The notes below the pieces were generated by a model. That model did no database searches, was not told the origin of the DNA, and worked only from the letters and a program-made list of their open reading frames with translations. From Pisolithus tinctorius (lineage: Eukaryota > Basidiomycota > Agaricomycetes > Boletales > Pisolithaceae): a DNA stretch of 64,000 nt. A program made the translations under genes and the position numbers. Shown here in pieces: positions 1-12,244 of the stretch; within the stretch, counting starts at the first letter, position 1, and each line of letters opens with the position of its first letter. The DNA lies in NCBI GenBank assembly GCA_024663395.1, contig JANFAH010000011.1, forward strand, positions 434,001-498,000, written 5' to 3'.

Positions 1-744
1 CACAGATGATTGTTAACACCGCTCTCAAGGAAACGTGGGAGACTGGTGATGAGGGTGTAGAGAATTCGACAGTGTTGCTATGTGGACTTTATGCTTGAAC
101 GAGTAATTCCGAACAGCAGAGGAACATGTGCGTCCATAGCGAAAAGTTGAAGAAACCGGACTGGAAGCATAGCCAGCTCTTGCTACCCATTCTTCACAAC
201 TGTTCAAGTTTGCGCTTCCTGTGGTCTCTGTAAACATTCATGTAATCCCAGCCATCAAGTCACTGAGCCCAAACATAGCTGTGCTCACCGATGATCGATT
301 TCGATCACAGAGTCACTGCTGCATACATACCTTTCTTGATGTCGAGGTGGCGGTGATTATTGAAATTGAAGGCAGCCATAGTGTTTACTGAACCGAATAT
401 TTTACCTCCAAAACTGACTACCTTTTCCTTGTATGAAGGAGGGGAGGGGGCACCTTATATGTGAATGCTCAACGAGAGGCCAGACAGATAAACTGCCATG
501 GGCCTTTTCGTTCAGTTCCAGAAGTCGATCGAACACCGATACAACACTGCCTGCAATGACCAAGATGGTTTTTTTTTTGCTGTGGTCCCACATAGGTGTC
601 TGGTCGGTGAGCTCACAGTACTGGTCCTATAATGTACCAGGTTGATGAGGAACTTTTCTCTCGTCCAAATGGGCAGAATTATCATCTATGCAGGTTGTAT
701 TATTTCGTCCTAGCGATTCTAAATGACAGGTAGCAGCAGCTGTA
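1..744. other. Left edge, no gene recognised
   Basis: Base composition is similar to the gene-rich part further right, with CpG present. Only short open frames on both strands are visible, and none matches a family I know. It may hold the start or flank of the broken gene copy that follows, but I cannot support a model. Confidence 0.4.
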
Positions 745-1015
745 TGTGTGTTTCAAAAGGCCCTAGTCAACGGTATGAATTTTTTCATATCCAAACAACA
801 ATGAAATCAACTTTGCCTTGTACAAATCCTTAGGCCTTCCGTGGTGCTTCTTCTCTTCCTCTGCATAGGCATATCATCACACACCGGGAGGTTAAGCTTA
901 CTTACATAAAGTCATCTGGTGTTGGATCATGTCGAGTGAGATATCAGTGGAGTTTGCGACACCTTGACTGTGTTGTTCGAACGCGAAATTTAAGAACTGA
1001 TTCGACCTTTGGGTG
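745..1015 (+). pseudogene. Broken copy of the unrecognised coding segment at 8.93-9.19 kb
   Basis: This stretch aligns with 8931-9190. Both contain a segment reading E-I-(D/N)-F-A and then S-L-G-L-P-W-C, and a downstream block reading W-x-L-R-x-L-D-x-V-V-R. In the shared blocks the plus-strand reading frame differs mainly at third codon positions, which suggests past coding on the plus strand. The present copy has small indels and stops. The foldback element begins 57 bp after its end. The family is not recognised. Confidence 0.45.
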
Positions 1016-1071
1016 TTGGTGATGGGAGAGCGGTAGGCAGTTGGTGCTTCCTTTTGTTTGGCACAAGCCAC

Positions 1072-2403
1072 CACCCTTGGCAGCAGTTTTTTGGAGGGAT
1101 GGTGGTCTGTTAGATATATATTTTGTGACAGCAACAATGTATCTAACAGACCCTACCTCCAGCAGTGGTTCCCAGATGTATCTAATTATGGTTATGCTTC
1201 TTGAAGTGATCCACCCCTCCCCTGCCAAATCTGGATATGTCTTCTGCAACATAAGTGAAATAGGGTAATTTACCCCTATTCCCTGTGCTTCTGATGGACA
1301 GTGTTACTGATAATCCCTCTGTTGACCCTCACTCAACCATCTTGAGAGCCTCTCAAGACCCTCACCCAACCATCTCAAGAGCCTCTCAGCAACCTCCATA
1401 GATACACATTTATCATTCCAATATGGTATCCCATGGCTTCTGAGTGATTGCATAATCAATATGTGGCAACTTGTTACAGACATTCAGTGACTCAACCATC
1501 TTGGGAGCCTCTCAAGAGCCTCACCCAACCATCTCAAGAGCCTCTCAGCAACCTCTGAAGATATATATTTATCATAGTAACATAGTAACCTGTGCTTCTG
1601 AATGATTATGTAGATTATGTAATCAAGAAGTGTCATTGTTAATGAATCTGAGATCTGTGGGCCCTGAGATCTCAGATCTGACCTGCACTTCTTTGTGATT
1701 ATGTAATCAAAAAAGCGGACTGAATGCCCTGCTCTCCCCTGGCTTTTTCTGCTTCACCACACACTCTCCCTGCCTTGTGATGATGTTCTACTGAGTTCCA
1801 ATGGAATGTTTGTATGTTATTTCATAGATAAACATGCAATTTTGATCCAGTCAAGTGCCCTGGAAGGATGCCAAAATAAATAGGGGTAAAATGCGAACTC
1901 TGTCCGCATTTTTGCAATTCTTGACATATGAACATGTGGATTGTGTCCCCAGGCAGCCTTAACATACATCTACAATGTATCAAAATCCCAAGGCATCAGC
2001 ACCAGCCCTTGCAGAGATATAATTAGTTCTCCTCCTCCACACTGTATGGGGTACAGGCTAGTATCCTTGTCATTTCTGGATTTTCTAATGAATTGGGACT
2101 ATTGAGGGTATACAGTACAATGTCTAATTAGAAGTGGTTGGGTAATTTAATTGAAGGATGAGATGCTAGACCACTTTTTTGGTTTTTTCTGATATGGCCA
2201 CCACAGGACTCCTGTATGGATAACTTGTGATTTAATACCTTAGAATGGCTCTTCTCTAGTAGTTCTACCAATATCCAGAGTTACAAGTCCATCCATTCAG
2301 GATTGGAGGAGCAGGAAAGAAAATGAGTTCTGAAGAGCGTGGGAAAGTGATCGAAGATTTTAGGAGACTTTGAAAACATATAAAAAAATTGTAATACTAC
2401 AAC
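1072..2403 (+). repeat. Left arm of foldback element
   Basis: The arm is the reverse complement of 2698-4030, with almost no differences found by eye. It contains an internal duplication of about 160 bp (starting near 1331 and again near 1492) built on a CAACCATCT(C/T)(A/G)AGAGCCTC motif. Confidence 0.85.
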
Positions 2404-2697
2404 ACACAGCACTCCAATGTACATGATACTGTAGAGATAGTATGTGGCTGATGCAATGAACACTCTGATAGCAATGATACTATAATATAGCTGCATGAAA
2501 TGCCAAAAATGCGAAAACCTCCTGGTCTGCATTCTGTGTATGCACTGCCAGACTGAAGCAAAGTCTAGCAAAGTTGTAACACATCCATACAATGGGCACT
2601 CAGTGGACAGGTTGGACAACAGAAAGGTGGCATAGAGAGGTGTGAAATGACAGTAGCAATCTAACCATGCACATATATTGATCATTTCATCACTGTA

Positions 2698-4030
2698 TGT
2701 TGTAGTATTACAATTTTTTTATATGTTTTCAAAGTCTCCTAAAATCTTCGATCACTTTCCCACGCTCTTCAGAACTCATTTTCTTTCCTGCTCCTCCAAT
2801 CCTGAATGGATGGACTTGTAACTCTGGATATTGGTAGAACTACTAGAGAAGAGCCATTCTAAGGTATTAAATCACAAGTTATCCATACAGGAGTCCTGTG
2901 GTGGCCATATCAGAAAAAACCAAAAAAGTGGTCTAGCATCTCATCCTTCAATTAAATTACCCAACCACTTCTAATTAGACATTGTACTGTATACCCTCAA
3001 TAGTCCCAATTCATTAGAAAATCCAGAAATGACAAGGATACTAGCCTGTACCCCATACAGTGTGGAGGAGGAGAACTAATTATATCTCTGCAAGGGCTGG
3101 TGCTGATGCCTTGGGATTTTGATACATTGTAGATGTATGTTAAGGCTGCCTGGGGACACAATCCACATGTTCATATGTCAAGAATTGCAAAAATGCGGAC
3201 AGAGTTCGCATTTTACCCCTATTTATTTTGGCATCCTTCCAGGGCACTTGACTGGATCAAAATTGCATGTTTATCTATGAAATAACATACAAACATTCCA
3301 TTGGAACTCAGTAGAACATCATCACAAGGCAGGGAGAGTGTGTGGTGAAGCAGAAAAAGCCAGGGGAGAGCAGGGCATTCAGTCCGCTTTTTTGATTACA
3401 TAATCACAAAGAAGTGCAGGTCAGATCTGAGATCTCAGGGCCCACAGATCTCAGATTCATTAACAATGACACTTCTTGATTACATAATCTACATAATCAT
3501 TCAGAAGCACAGGTTACTATGTTACTATGATAAATATATATCTTCAGAGGTTGCTGAGAGGCTCTTGAGATGGTTGGGTGAGGCTCTTGAGAGGCTCCCA
3601 AGATGGTTGAGTCACTGAATGTCTGTAACAAGTTGCCACATATTGATTATGCAATCACTCAGAAGCCATGGGATACCATATTGGAATGATAAATGTGTAT
3701 CTATGGAGGTTGCTGAGAGGCTCTTGAGATGGTTGGGTGAGGGTCTTGAGAGGCTCTCAAGATGGTTGAGTGAGGGTCAACAGAGGGATTATCAGTAACA
3801 CTGTCCATCAGAAGCACAGGGAATAGGGGTAAATTACCCTATTTCACTTATGTTGCAGAAGACATATCCAGATTTGGCAGGGGAGGGGTGGATCACTTCA
3901 AGAAGCATAACCATAATTAGATACATCTGGGAACCACTGCTGGAGGTAGGGTCTGTTAGATACATTGTTGCTGTCACAAAATATATATCTAACAGACCAC
4001 CATCCCTCCAAAAAACTGCTGCCTGAGGTG
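2698..4030 (-). repeat. Right arm of foldback element
   Basis: Mirror image of the left arm, including its internal 160-bp duplication. The spacer (2404-2697) is AT-rich and holds nothing I recognise. Confidence 0.85.
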
Positions 4031-4038
4031 CAAGCCAC

Positions 4039-4885
4039 CACTGGTTCTCAGCTGGATCGGATTTGGTGGAGCAGGTTGCAAAAGCTCCGCAGGAGAAGCA
4101 AGGACTGTGAGTACTAGTACTTCGTACTGCACTGAACAATTTGTATAGTACAGGTTTGCCCGTCATTTCGGAAAGTCTGTTCGAACTTTGTGCAAAGTTT
4201 CAGATCTGAGATTAACCGCTGAGCGTGAAAGAGTCTTGAATCAAGACGGACGAAATTCTGGATTAAAAAACAATCACGCGCTCTAGTGCAGGAATGTCCC
4301 TCGCGATACTACGGTAGACTTCTGGCGTCTGGATGCACAGTTGTTCTGTTGTCATTGTGGTGTGTGTTTCACTATTCACCCTCTGGTACTACGAGTCACA
4401 CTAATCTCGACGGTCGTCACATGGCCTGCATTACTAGCGGAGGGGAAGCATTTCATGTGTGCTGAAATATATATCAGGCTTCGAGTCCTATAAATTTGTG
4501 GCTCCTACTTGATAAGCGTCCCGCGAGAACGCGCAACTCAGTCGCGATGTCGCTCGTTCTTTCAACGTGGACAGCTCGTATGTACATTCTCATCACTCAT
4601 AGCTATCTTTCTCACATCTCTGAAACATGCCGTTCCTGTAAATATCCGACCCCTAAGTTGCCCTTTGTCCGGACAATCGGAGGCCTTCGCACGCAATCCA
4701 TCTTCCTATTGCGTAATGTCGGTACTTCTTGCAGAAGGCTTCGCCCTTATCACGCGTAGCGCCCACTCTATGGCCTCAGTTATGGTGTACTCTGGTCTTA
4801 TCTACCTGTCTCTGCATACTTAAAACCTGCCTTGCTATCATTCAACCCTAGGTTTTCGTACTGTCGAGCGCTTCCAGCGGTCAGC
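4039..4885 (+). promoter_or_regulatory. Upstream region of the MFS transporter gene
   Basis: No gene is recognised here. A TATAAA sequence lies at 4489-4494, about 390 bp before the chosen start codon, followed by pyrimidine-rich stretches. Short open frames between 4496 and 4823 do not resemble a known protein and probably belong to the 5' untranslated region. The TATA assignment is tentative. Confidence 0.35.
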
Positions 4886-7546
4886 ATGGCAACGGGGCCT
4901 ACGACCACCAAATCCGCTTCATCCTCTGTCGAAAAATATAGTGGCAAAGATCTTGGCGTGTCCTTTCGTGAGGTTGCCTCGGATCTCGTTGACGAAGCGG
5001 AGCAACAGCCTAACTTTACCGAATTACTCTTTCGCAAGCGCAAGCATCTCATTGACCCGGATGTTATCGCCACTAAACGGTCTGTCTTCGATGACGCTAT
5101 GCTCGCACCACATTACTGGCCCAAGAAGGACTACGAAAACATTCATCGGTTCGACCCGTCCGCCAGATGGACCTACAGAGAGGAGTGGGTAGGTCCTGCT
5201 TGTTTCCATTGCTTGAAGTTCTGTTCCTGCCCTGCTCATCCAAGGCACTCGTACGGAAGATCGACTGGAAGATCATGGTTATGGCTGCAATAGGGTTTTC
5301 GGCACTGAACTTAGACCGTTCCAATGTTAATCAGGCCAACTCTTCTACTTTCCTAACGGATTTGAAACTGACCACGGATGGTACGAATAGTACGACCATG
5401 TCCTAATCCAACATTTGATGAAGTACTTCCAGATTTTAACCTGGGGAACAGCATCTTCCGCCTAGCTTTCCTCTGCGCTGAGCTACCATCACAACTGGTC
5501 TCCAAACGTGTGCGTCGGGAATTATGAATTTAGTGCATGGTACTTGACTTCCGACCATACAGGTTGGACCAGACCGTTGGATACCCACCCAAATTTGCCT
5601 TTGGAGTGAGGCCATAGTAATTTATTGGTGTATTTCATCGTTGACCTATTTTAATAGGCCTTGTCTCGCTTTCCCAATTTTGGTTGACAGGAAGAACATC
5701 ATTCCTTGTGTGCCGTGCACTCTTGGGGTACGTGCTTGAGTCTGTATGTGGTTCGCGGGAATTCTCTGAGATTTCGTGGCCAGTGCTTTACAAGGAGGGT
5801 TAGTCTGTCAGTGATGCTAGATAGATTATGGCTCATTCTTCCTCCTAGCTTCATTCCTGACCTCGTTCTATATCTGTCCTGTACATTTCAACTTGCCGTG
5901 GTAGAATTCTGGGTGACGCACTCACCACAATCTGTATAGACTTCTGTACGAAGACGGAGCTCCCTATTCGCCTTGCTCTGTTCTGGATGTCTATGTACCT
6001 GTGTAGCATCGTTGCCAGCTTCCTGGCCTTTGGTATCCTCCATCTTGATGGGATGGCTGGTAAAGCTGGATGGCGGTAAGTTAGTTAGTTGTTGACGACC
6101 TGCTGTACTAACGCCGTCAACAGTTGGCTGTTTCTGATAGAGTTTGTGTGTCCTTCAGCCTGAATCCATGTTATTTGACATTATCAGCAGAGGCGGCATC
6201 ACACTTCTCATCGGTGTAGCGACTTTCTTCAATATGCCCGCTTCTCCCACTCAGACCAAGACGTGGTTCAGACCGAAGGGATGGTTTAGCGAGAGAGAAG
6301 AAATTATCATGGTCAATAGAATCCTCAGAGATGACCCAACCAAGGTGATTAACTTCTCCCCTGGCACCTGTGCCGTCGGCTCAATTCTACTAGGGTGATA
6401 TGCATAACAGGGAGGGACTATCGCTCCGGCGTTTTTGGACCGCTATTTGTGACTACGACCTATGGCCGCTCTACATTTTGTGAGGCCGATAACTCGATTT
6501 GAATGTATGAGCTGACTGTCGTGACGTGCAGAGGTCTCATGTTCGGAATCCCCAATAGCCCATCGTCGACGTACTTGACTCTTCTGCTCCGAGACATTGG
6601 GTGGGAATCACCAGTTACTCTTCTACTGTTACTAAGAATTGTTAGGTTCAACACTTTCCAGACAAATCTTTTGTCAATTCCGTACCAAGCTCTTGGGATT
6701 GTTACGATGTTCTTGATTACTTTACTCTCTGAGCACCTTGGAGAACGTACCTTTGTGGCTATGCTGGAGGATTTGTGGACGCTTCCTTTCCTGGTGGCCT
6801 TGTACGCTCTGCCGTCGGGGCCTAATCCGTGGGTATTCTTTGTCAGTGTATATCGTGGTTGTCTACCTATGCAACACACTGATTATCACTTAGGCTATCG
6901 TTACCGGCCTTCTATCTTTTCCGTACGTCGCATGCCTCCTTATAGACCATACGGAAGTTTATCCGTTGTTACATTTTTTCAGCTATACCCACGCGATACA
7001 GGTATTCTATAGTTTTTAAAACCTAGGATCGGGAATTGACAACAGTAGGTTGGCTGGTGCTCTCGCAATGCGGGTGGTGTATCTGGTCGTACCGTCAACG
7101 CTTCGTTATATAACATGTAAGAATCCTAGTTCCGATATCGTGACCATTTGAACCGAACTCCCTGCAGGTTTGTGCAGGCAAGCAGTATCATCGCTTCGCA
7201 AATATATGTAGCAGGTGATGCACCGAGATGTTCGTTATTTCCTGTCTATGTCTTGGTTGGCATGCTGATCTACAAGATGGCAGACGAACGCGGTAATCGA
7301 ATTCTTATTATTATCTGTTGTATCAACCTCGGGATTCTATACCCCGGCACAAAGGCATATTACATCTGGCGTAACCGCCAGCGCGATAAGATCTGGAGTA
7401 GGATGACAGTCAAGGTGGATCATCTTGCGTATATCGCTGCCGATACCTGTGCTGAACCACCTTTCGGAACGCAGGAACGTGACCACTACTTAAGGACCAC
7501 GAAAGATGTGGGGAACCGAAGGCTAGACTTTCGTTTCGCACACTAG
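4886..7546 (+). CDS. MFS transporter, allantoate permease (Dal5/Fen2/Tna1) family, multi-exon
   Basis: This is a plasma-membrane anion:cation symporter-type carrier of the fungal group that moves allantoate, nicotinate, pantothenate or biotin; the substrate cannot be told from sequence. Exon 1 (4886-5188) encodes a hydrophilic N-terminus. The intron 5189-5244 is followed by the signature start V-R-K-I-D-W and the first helix with L-D-R-S-N. Later exons keep family blocks in order: [32 protein letters not shown], the S-P-T-Q-T loop, G-D-M-H-N-R, V-G-W-x-S-R-N, D-A-P-R-Y-E-R-G-N-R, and the typical end [16 protein letters not shown]. About a dozen introns of roughly 45-105 bp are needed, and I found no stop once they are removed. 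The start at 4886 has a good context, but an upstream in-frame Met exists at 4832. Exon borders were placed by eye. Confidence 0.85.
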
Positions 7547-7917
7547 TTGCAGACGATGACGAGCTTGGTAAAGCCTCCAGAGCAAATGAAGGTATACGGT
7601 TATAACTCGGTTTGTGAATGACAGAGAATGTTGTCGACGCGGATGGACTATGTATAATTGCAAAGTAGATATTAAATGCGAGAACCATTTCATACTCCTG
7701 AGTGCATCAAGCGAGGACATAGTAGATCGCTATACCTTGCTTGAGACTCCTGAGTGAACTGTTTATTTCTGTTTGGCGTACATATTCACTTCTGTACTTG
7801 TGTACTTCTACTTGCTTACTACACGTGCCAACTCTGAACTGCATCCAAGTTCAAGTTGTACTTGCCAGGGCTGGACGCCATTGAGGACAAGTATTTCCAT
7901 CCGAACTTGAAGGAAAA
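7547..7917. other. Intergenic region, MFS transporter to Aim19-like gene
   Basis: Pyrimidine-rich tracts from about 7740 probably belong to the promoter of the next gene. No coding signal was seen. Confidence 0.4.
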
Positions 7918-8534
7918 TGGCGAGTGACAAGAACAAAGTTTCTGTGTCTTCTTCCGATACTAGTCTACCAACTTCGACACGGGCTACTGGGCTATTTTCA
8001 TACGCCCAGCCTGCCGCTCAATCGAAGTTCAGTGCTCTTTCTTCCAAAACATACCAGATTTCACCATGCTAACCACGGGGCTCCAAGGATACCCGCTCTC
8101 ACAACTTCAGTTCTGTGTAAGTTCTTTTTTCATGAAAGAATCTTTGGACAGCAGCCGGACGCGATATTTTGTCACAGTCGCAGCATCAGCTCTCGTTCCA
8201 CCTGCGGCCCTGGGACAAAACGTGTATCTTCCTCCATATCTCCACCGCGTCGGGTTTTCGTTTATTTTCGGTGGTGTTGCATACGTCTTTTCAACTGGAG
8301 ATCATAGAAACGGTAGTGGAATTGCTACGGGTATGTGTGATCACACATTTTTAGAGACGTGCTGCACTGTTCCTCGCATTTTCGTATGATACAGCATGGT
8401 CGTTGACCTATCTTTTCCTTCACCTGAGGAAGTCGCTCAAAACCCCACGACATCCACTTACGCTTGCCATGGCAAGTGGAGCTGCAGGATGTGCTGCCCT
8501 TTATGGCACTGAATACTTTGTATACGAGGATTGA
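7918..8534 (+). CDS. Small conserved membrane protein, Aim19-like (mitochondrial)
   Basis: The spliced frame gives about 155 residues. There is a Ser/Thr-rich N-terminus (M-A-S-D-K-N-K), then three to four hydrophobic segments, the block S-T-G-D-H-R-N-G-S-G-I-A-T-A-W-S and a C-terminal A-L-Y-G-T-E-Y-F. Size and layout fit fungal Aim19 (altered inheritance of mitochondria 19), a protein of unknown biochemical role; I recognise it by pattern only. Proposed introns are about 8023-8083 (branch site TGCTAAC), a short one near 8117-8150, and one near 8331-8392. The last exon ends with TGA at 8532-8534. It could also be another small fungal membrane family. Confidence 0.55.
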
Positions 8535-9776
8535 TACCATCCGCCCTTCTCCAACTTTTGGGAAAATTTATCCCCCCGCCGTCATGAAAAGTGGACCTGC
8601 AAGTATTCGTGAGTTCTCAAACTTGTGCCCTCCCTCCCCTCTGCTATCTTACCTAAGGGTGTGTCTGATTGAAAGAATGATATCCCTTCTGAAGGATAGG
8701 AATAAGTCGAAACTTCCCGCGACCTGATGGTGCACGTCGCACGGGGAGCAGTTGCTAATTCGCATGTTCATGAGCCCAGCAGACGAGGCGGACGTTGGAT
8801 CCACCTCTTTAGCTTTTCGCGACTGGCCCCGTATCACGCGAAGTTAACGGCGGGGTCCGTTGGGGAGGTTCATCGTCGCCGGTCCGTATTTCGTCTCAGC
8901 GACTCCACGGAGCGATGCGTGGCAGTACCTGTGTATGTTCCGAGAGGGACAGTTGGTGGTATGAACGTCAAAATTTTCGTCCCAAGCAACGATGAAATCG
9001 ATTTTGCTTATTACGAATCCTTGGGCCTTCCGTGGTGCTCCTTCTGTGTGACAGACCACCATACGCATGGGGGGCTAGGCCTTTACGGCCTAGAGCTTTC
9101 CCGGTGTGATCATTTTGGGTGAGACCTATTGGTGGAATTTGCGACGTCTTGACCATGTTGTCCGGGCACGGAACGGAACTGGACAGTCGACCTTACAGTG
9201 TACCACCTTTCTTTTCTTTTACATAACACTACGGCACAGCTACTGTGGTTGTGGTGTCACGGAGACGTGCTACAGCATAAGTATTACTTCATTGCTATTT
9301 GATGGCACCGCTGGAGAGAAGGCCCCGGGCGCAGTGAACCATTTGCAAATCGCCACTTCAGAAGGTCCGTGTGAACGTGGTCAGGGTAGTTCCAGATTAG
9401 ACAGCTTGAAAGAGTCGAAGTTCTACCCCCACTCAGACGAACAGCGCAATTTGGTTTTCTCCGGAAAGGGCCAAGTCATCTGTTGTAAGTGTAATTAGTT
9501 CGTTCGCAAGAAATAACGACGGTGTGGTACTGCTGCAGTGCTAAAGCCACGTTACTACTGTAGGCAGCTGCAATTGCAGCAGGCTGCCACCTCGGGTCGA
9601 CTCATAACCAAGGGTCTCCTTGGAGATGGTTAAATCCTAATTCCTTCGTGCCCGAAACGTTCTTCCCTCTTTTCTAATTCACATTCTGAACTGTGAGCGC
9701 ACGTTATATATCGGCCAATCAAACCAAAGCCCTGCACCATCGGCCTTCCGCCTCTTTCCTAACCTCTACGGCCACT
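8535..9776. other. Region with an unrecognised coding-like segment (8.73-9.20 kb)
   Basis: The plus strand from about 8727 to 9200 holds an open, moderately conserved segment that is duplicated, in decayed form, at 745-1015. Third-position differences between the two copies suggest protein coding. I do not recognise the product and cannot set exon borders. Nothing clear is seen from 9500 to 9776 apart from a probable promoter for the next gene. Confidence 0.35.
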
Positions 9777-12244
9777 ATGCCTCCTCCTGCGCCCCCCCCT
9801 CCCCCTCCTCCTCCATGGCCCAACTTGTTCAGCCAGCCACCACCCACGTACGTGATTGGACCTCGAAAACCAGCCAACCCGCTAGTCACCGTCGAACAAG
9901 TGGAAGATCACCTCCAACTTCTCTGCGCATTTCACCGTCTCAGGATGACTGTCGTGGAGTGTAGGGACAGCCGAATTCCTAGGTTCGCAACGCGGATGGA
10001 TAGCGACCACAGATGGCGGTGGTTCGTTCACCTCGCTATTGATAGGTATTTGGCTTTTCCAGTCTTTTGTCCACGGTCTGTCCCGTATACGATATTCCTC
10101 CATAAGGTTTGAGAAATGGGTCGCGGCATTACAGTACGCTGCTGCTGGGAAATTCCTTGCCAAGTATCACCCACCTCTTGACGTCTGCATGGTGTGGCAC
10201 GCGTATATGCTCTGCCCCAGGTAATAGCTCCACAGCCACGTTTCGACTTAGGGGGCTCAACCGGGTACTATATACAGTTGGTATGCCGAGGATTGCGAGC
10301 GTCTTACGATGCTCCAGTACCTTCGTCCTCTCAACATGTTTGCACTTGGCTCGGTAAGTCATTTTCATCGTTCCCGCCTGAAGTAGTGCAGCTTCGTCTG
10401 GATGCTTCCGCAGACGGACACCGAGACATACGCAAGGCGCCAAGCTGACGTATCACGAGCGACGTCATGGTATCAGCAAACAAGAACATCTTATGACCCT
10501 TTCGAAGACATGACGAGGAGGGCCTATAAACAAATTGAGTGTCCTAGGTGTCGTACAAAAATCTTTGTTCGTGAGTAGCCTCGCGATATTGGCGTTCTAT
10601 TCGCAAAGAGTCAACTGCGAAGCATTTGTGAACGATAACAGCACGGGCTACGCAGAAAATTTCTCGGCGATATGTCCAGTCTCTCGATGTCGCATGAAGA
10701 TCACGAACGAAACGCTCGCCGTCGCAAAGTTCGTTCGGGACTTTAACCAGCACTCGAGCAAACACGACTGCATGGCGTATGTCATTTTCCAGCTTGGTCG
10801 AGATTTTTTACAGACGATCGATGATGAACAGTGGCAGTCTTATCAACTCGTCGGGAAAGCGCGATCCTCGACGGGCGTGGGCAATCAAGGACCAGTTGAC
10901 ACGAGTACTACAGTATTCTACCCGTATGCCTCTGGCAGCAGATGGACGGCTAGCTGGACTCCGCGGGACGAGTGAGATCAAGGAGGCTATTGGTTATTCT
11001 CTGGAACGCCTACGGGACATAGTGACGGCCGCACTGAGAAGCTACCCATCGTCGACGTTGAGTTACTCGGCTTCGTCTGTCAACACTATTGTGACAAACG
11101 GTCTACAGAGCGTCGAGAATACTTGGCGCGTATAGAGATGGTAGTCCATTTTCAGTGGATCTCTTGGATGCTGTGAGCGGCTTCCTCTGGACTTGTTTAC
11201 TGTGGCTGACCGTGAATAGGTTCAGCGCCAGTCTCTATTCACCGAGAAAATGACCGAGCTCGGGTGGACGAAACCTGCAGCATTTCGAGGGCAAAGGGTG
11301 CGGGTGTTGAAGGATGCAATTCTGCGATACCATGCGTATGGATGATTCTTTACCCGTCGTTTAGTAGCACTCAGTTGATTCTTAGCTTCCTCGATCTAAT
11401 AGCCTCTCGACCGAATTCTATGTTCGTGCCAACTTTAGATATCGACTTGGTCTGGCACACCCACCAGCTTATGGCAAGCCAGTACGCGTCTGATTGCGAG
11501 CTCTACGTCGGTCGTTATGTCGATCAGTCAGTTTTCCGCTCCTACCAGTCCGAATTTTTGTTTGACCTTTCAAATTAGCGAACTCAGGATCCGTGAAAGC
11601 CACCTCTCCGCGGCGTTCGACGAAACTTGTCTTGCATGGCAGGTAATCGTAATAACACCACCCACTTCCGCATTTCGTTGACATGGTCTCAGTTGCGCTA
11701 TCAAGTTCCTTATATGCAATGTGGGTGTGCCCTTCCGGACGAAAGCTCCTGGCAAAAATGCAGGCGACTCGTTCGCCAGCACCTACGCAGCCGAACGCAC
11801 CTCCAAGTGACTTTGCATCCGGACCACATCCCTGCGACTCATCCAAGTATTCACAATGCTCTATTGAGCTCTCGGAGAAGAGTGGATAATATGCCTGGTT
11901 GGATGATAAGTCACAGTGATGAATGTCGAGCGTCGTCGGCTTATAATGCGCGACCGGAGCCGATGCCGATGAGGTCGAATGGAGTACAACAAAGAAGTCC
12001 ATATGAGCCGACGCCGACGCCGGTAAGGTCGAATGGAGTGCAGCAAAGAAGTCCATATGAGCCGACGCCGACGCCGGTAAGGTCGAATGGAGTGCAAAGA
12101 AGTCCATATGAGCCGACGCCGACGCCGGTAAGGCCGAATGGAGTGCAACAAAGAAGTCCATATGATGGTGCCAAGATGGATCGTAGGCCGTCGGGACGTT
12201 CTGTGGGCTACCCACATCATGGACGTGGTCGTAACTATGCTTGA
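9777..12244 (+). CDS. GRDP-like (DUF1399) protein with repetitive C-terminal tail
   Basis: The protein resembles the N-terminal domain of plant glycine-rich domain proteins (DUF1399), which is expanded in basidiomycetes and has no settled function. A proline-run N-terminus (M-P-P-P-A-P) is followed by V-E-Q-V-E-D-H-L-Q-L-L-C-A-F-H-R-L. Next comes the block P-P-L-D-V-C-M-V-W-H-A-Y-M-L near 10170-10218 and a second histidine block L-D-I-D-L-V-W-H-T-H-Q-L near 11439-11470. Then come Y-V-G-R-Y-V-D and a C-G-C-A-L-P motif near 11720, all in family order. A basic tail of roughly 170 residues ends G-R-G-R-N-Y-A. Several short introns are needed, for example 10220-10281 and 10357-10399. The tail contains four copies of an 18-residue unit. 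A start at 9693 is possible in the same frame; 9777 was preferred. Confidence 0.75.
11972..12170 (+). repeat. Coding minisatellite, 54-bp unit x4
   Basis: Units begin at 11972, 12026, 12080 and 12131. Spacing is 54, 54 and 51 bp, so length changes stay in frame. The encoded unit is close to R-S-N-G-V-Q-Q-R-S-P-Y-E-P-T-P-T-P-V. One copy lacks a single Gln codon. Confidence 0.9.

Larger units (their letters stand above)
1072..4030. mobile_element. Foldback-type transposable element with 1.33-kb inverted arms
   Basis: Two arms (1072-2403 and 2698-4030) are near-perfect reverse complements and enclose a 294-bp spacer. The outer termini read CACC then three variable bases then GGCAGCAG. They are flanked by the same 8 bp, CAAGCCAC, at 1064-1071 and 4031-4038, which I read as a target-site duplication. 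An 8-bp duplication fits hAT or KDZ-type transposition, and the lack of a transposase makes this a non-autonomous element. Short open frames at both ends (for example 1041-1268 plus and 3834-4166 minus) are the same arm sequence read twice and are not taken as genes. If only GGCAGCAG is terminal, the duplication assignment would fall. Confidence 0.8.

Noticed and set aside
3834..4166. 110-residue open frame at the right end of the foldback element
   Set aside because: The same peptide is read from the left arm; it is simply the inverted repeat and has no protein-like features.
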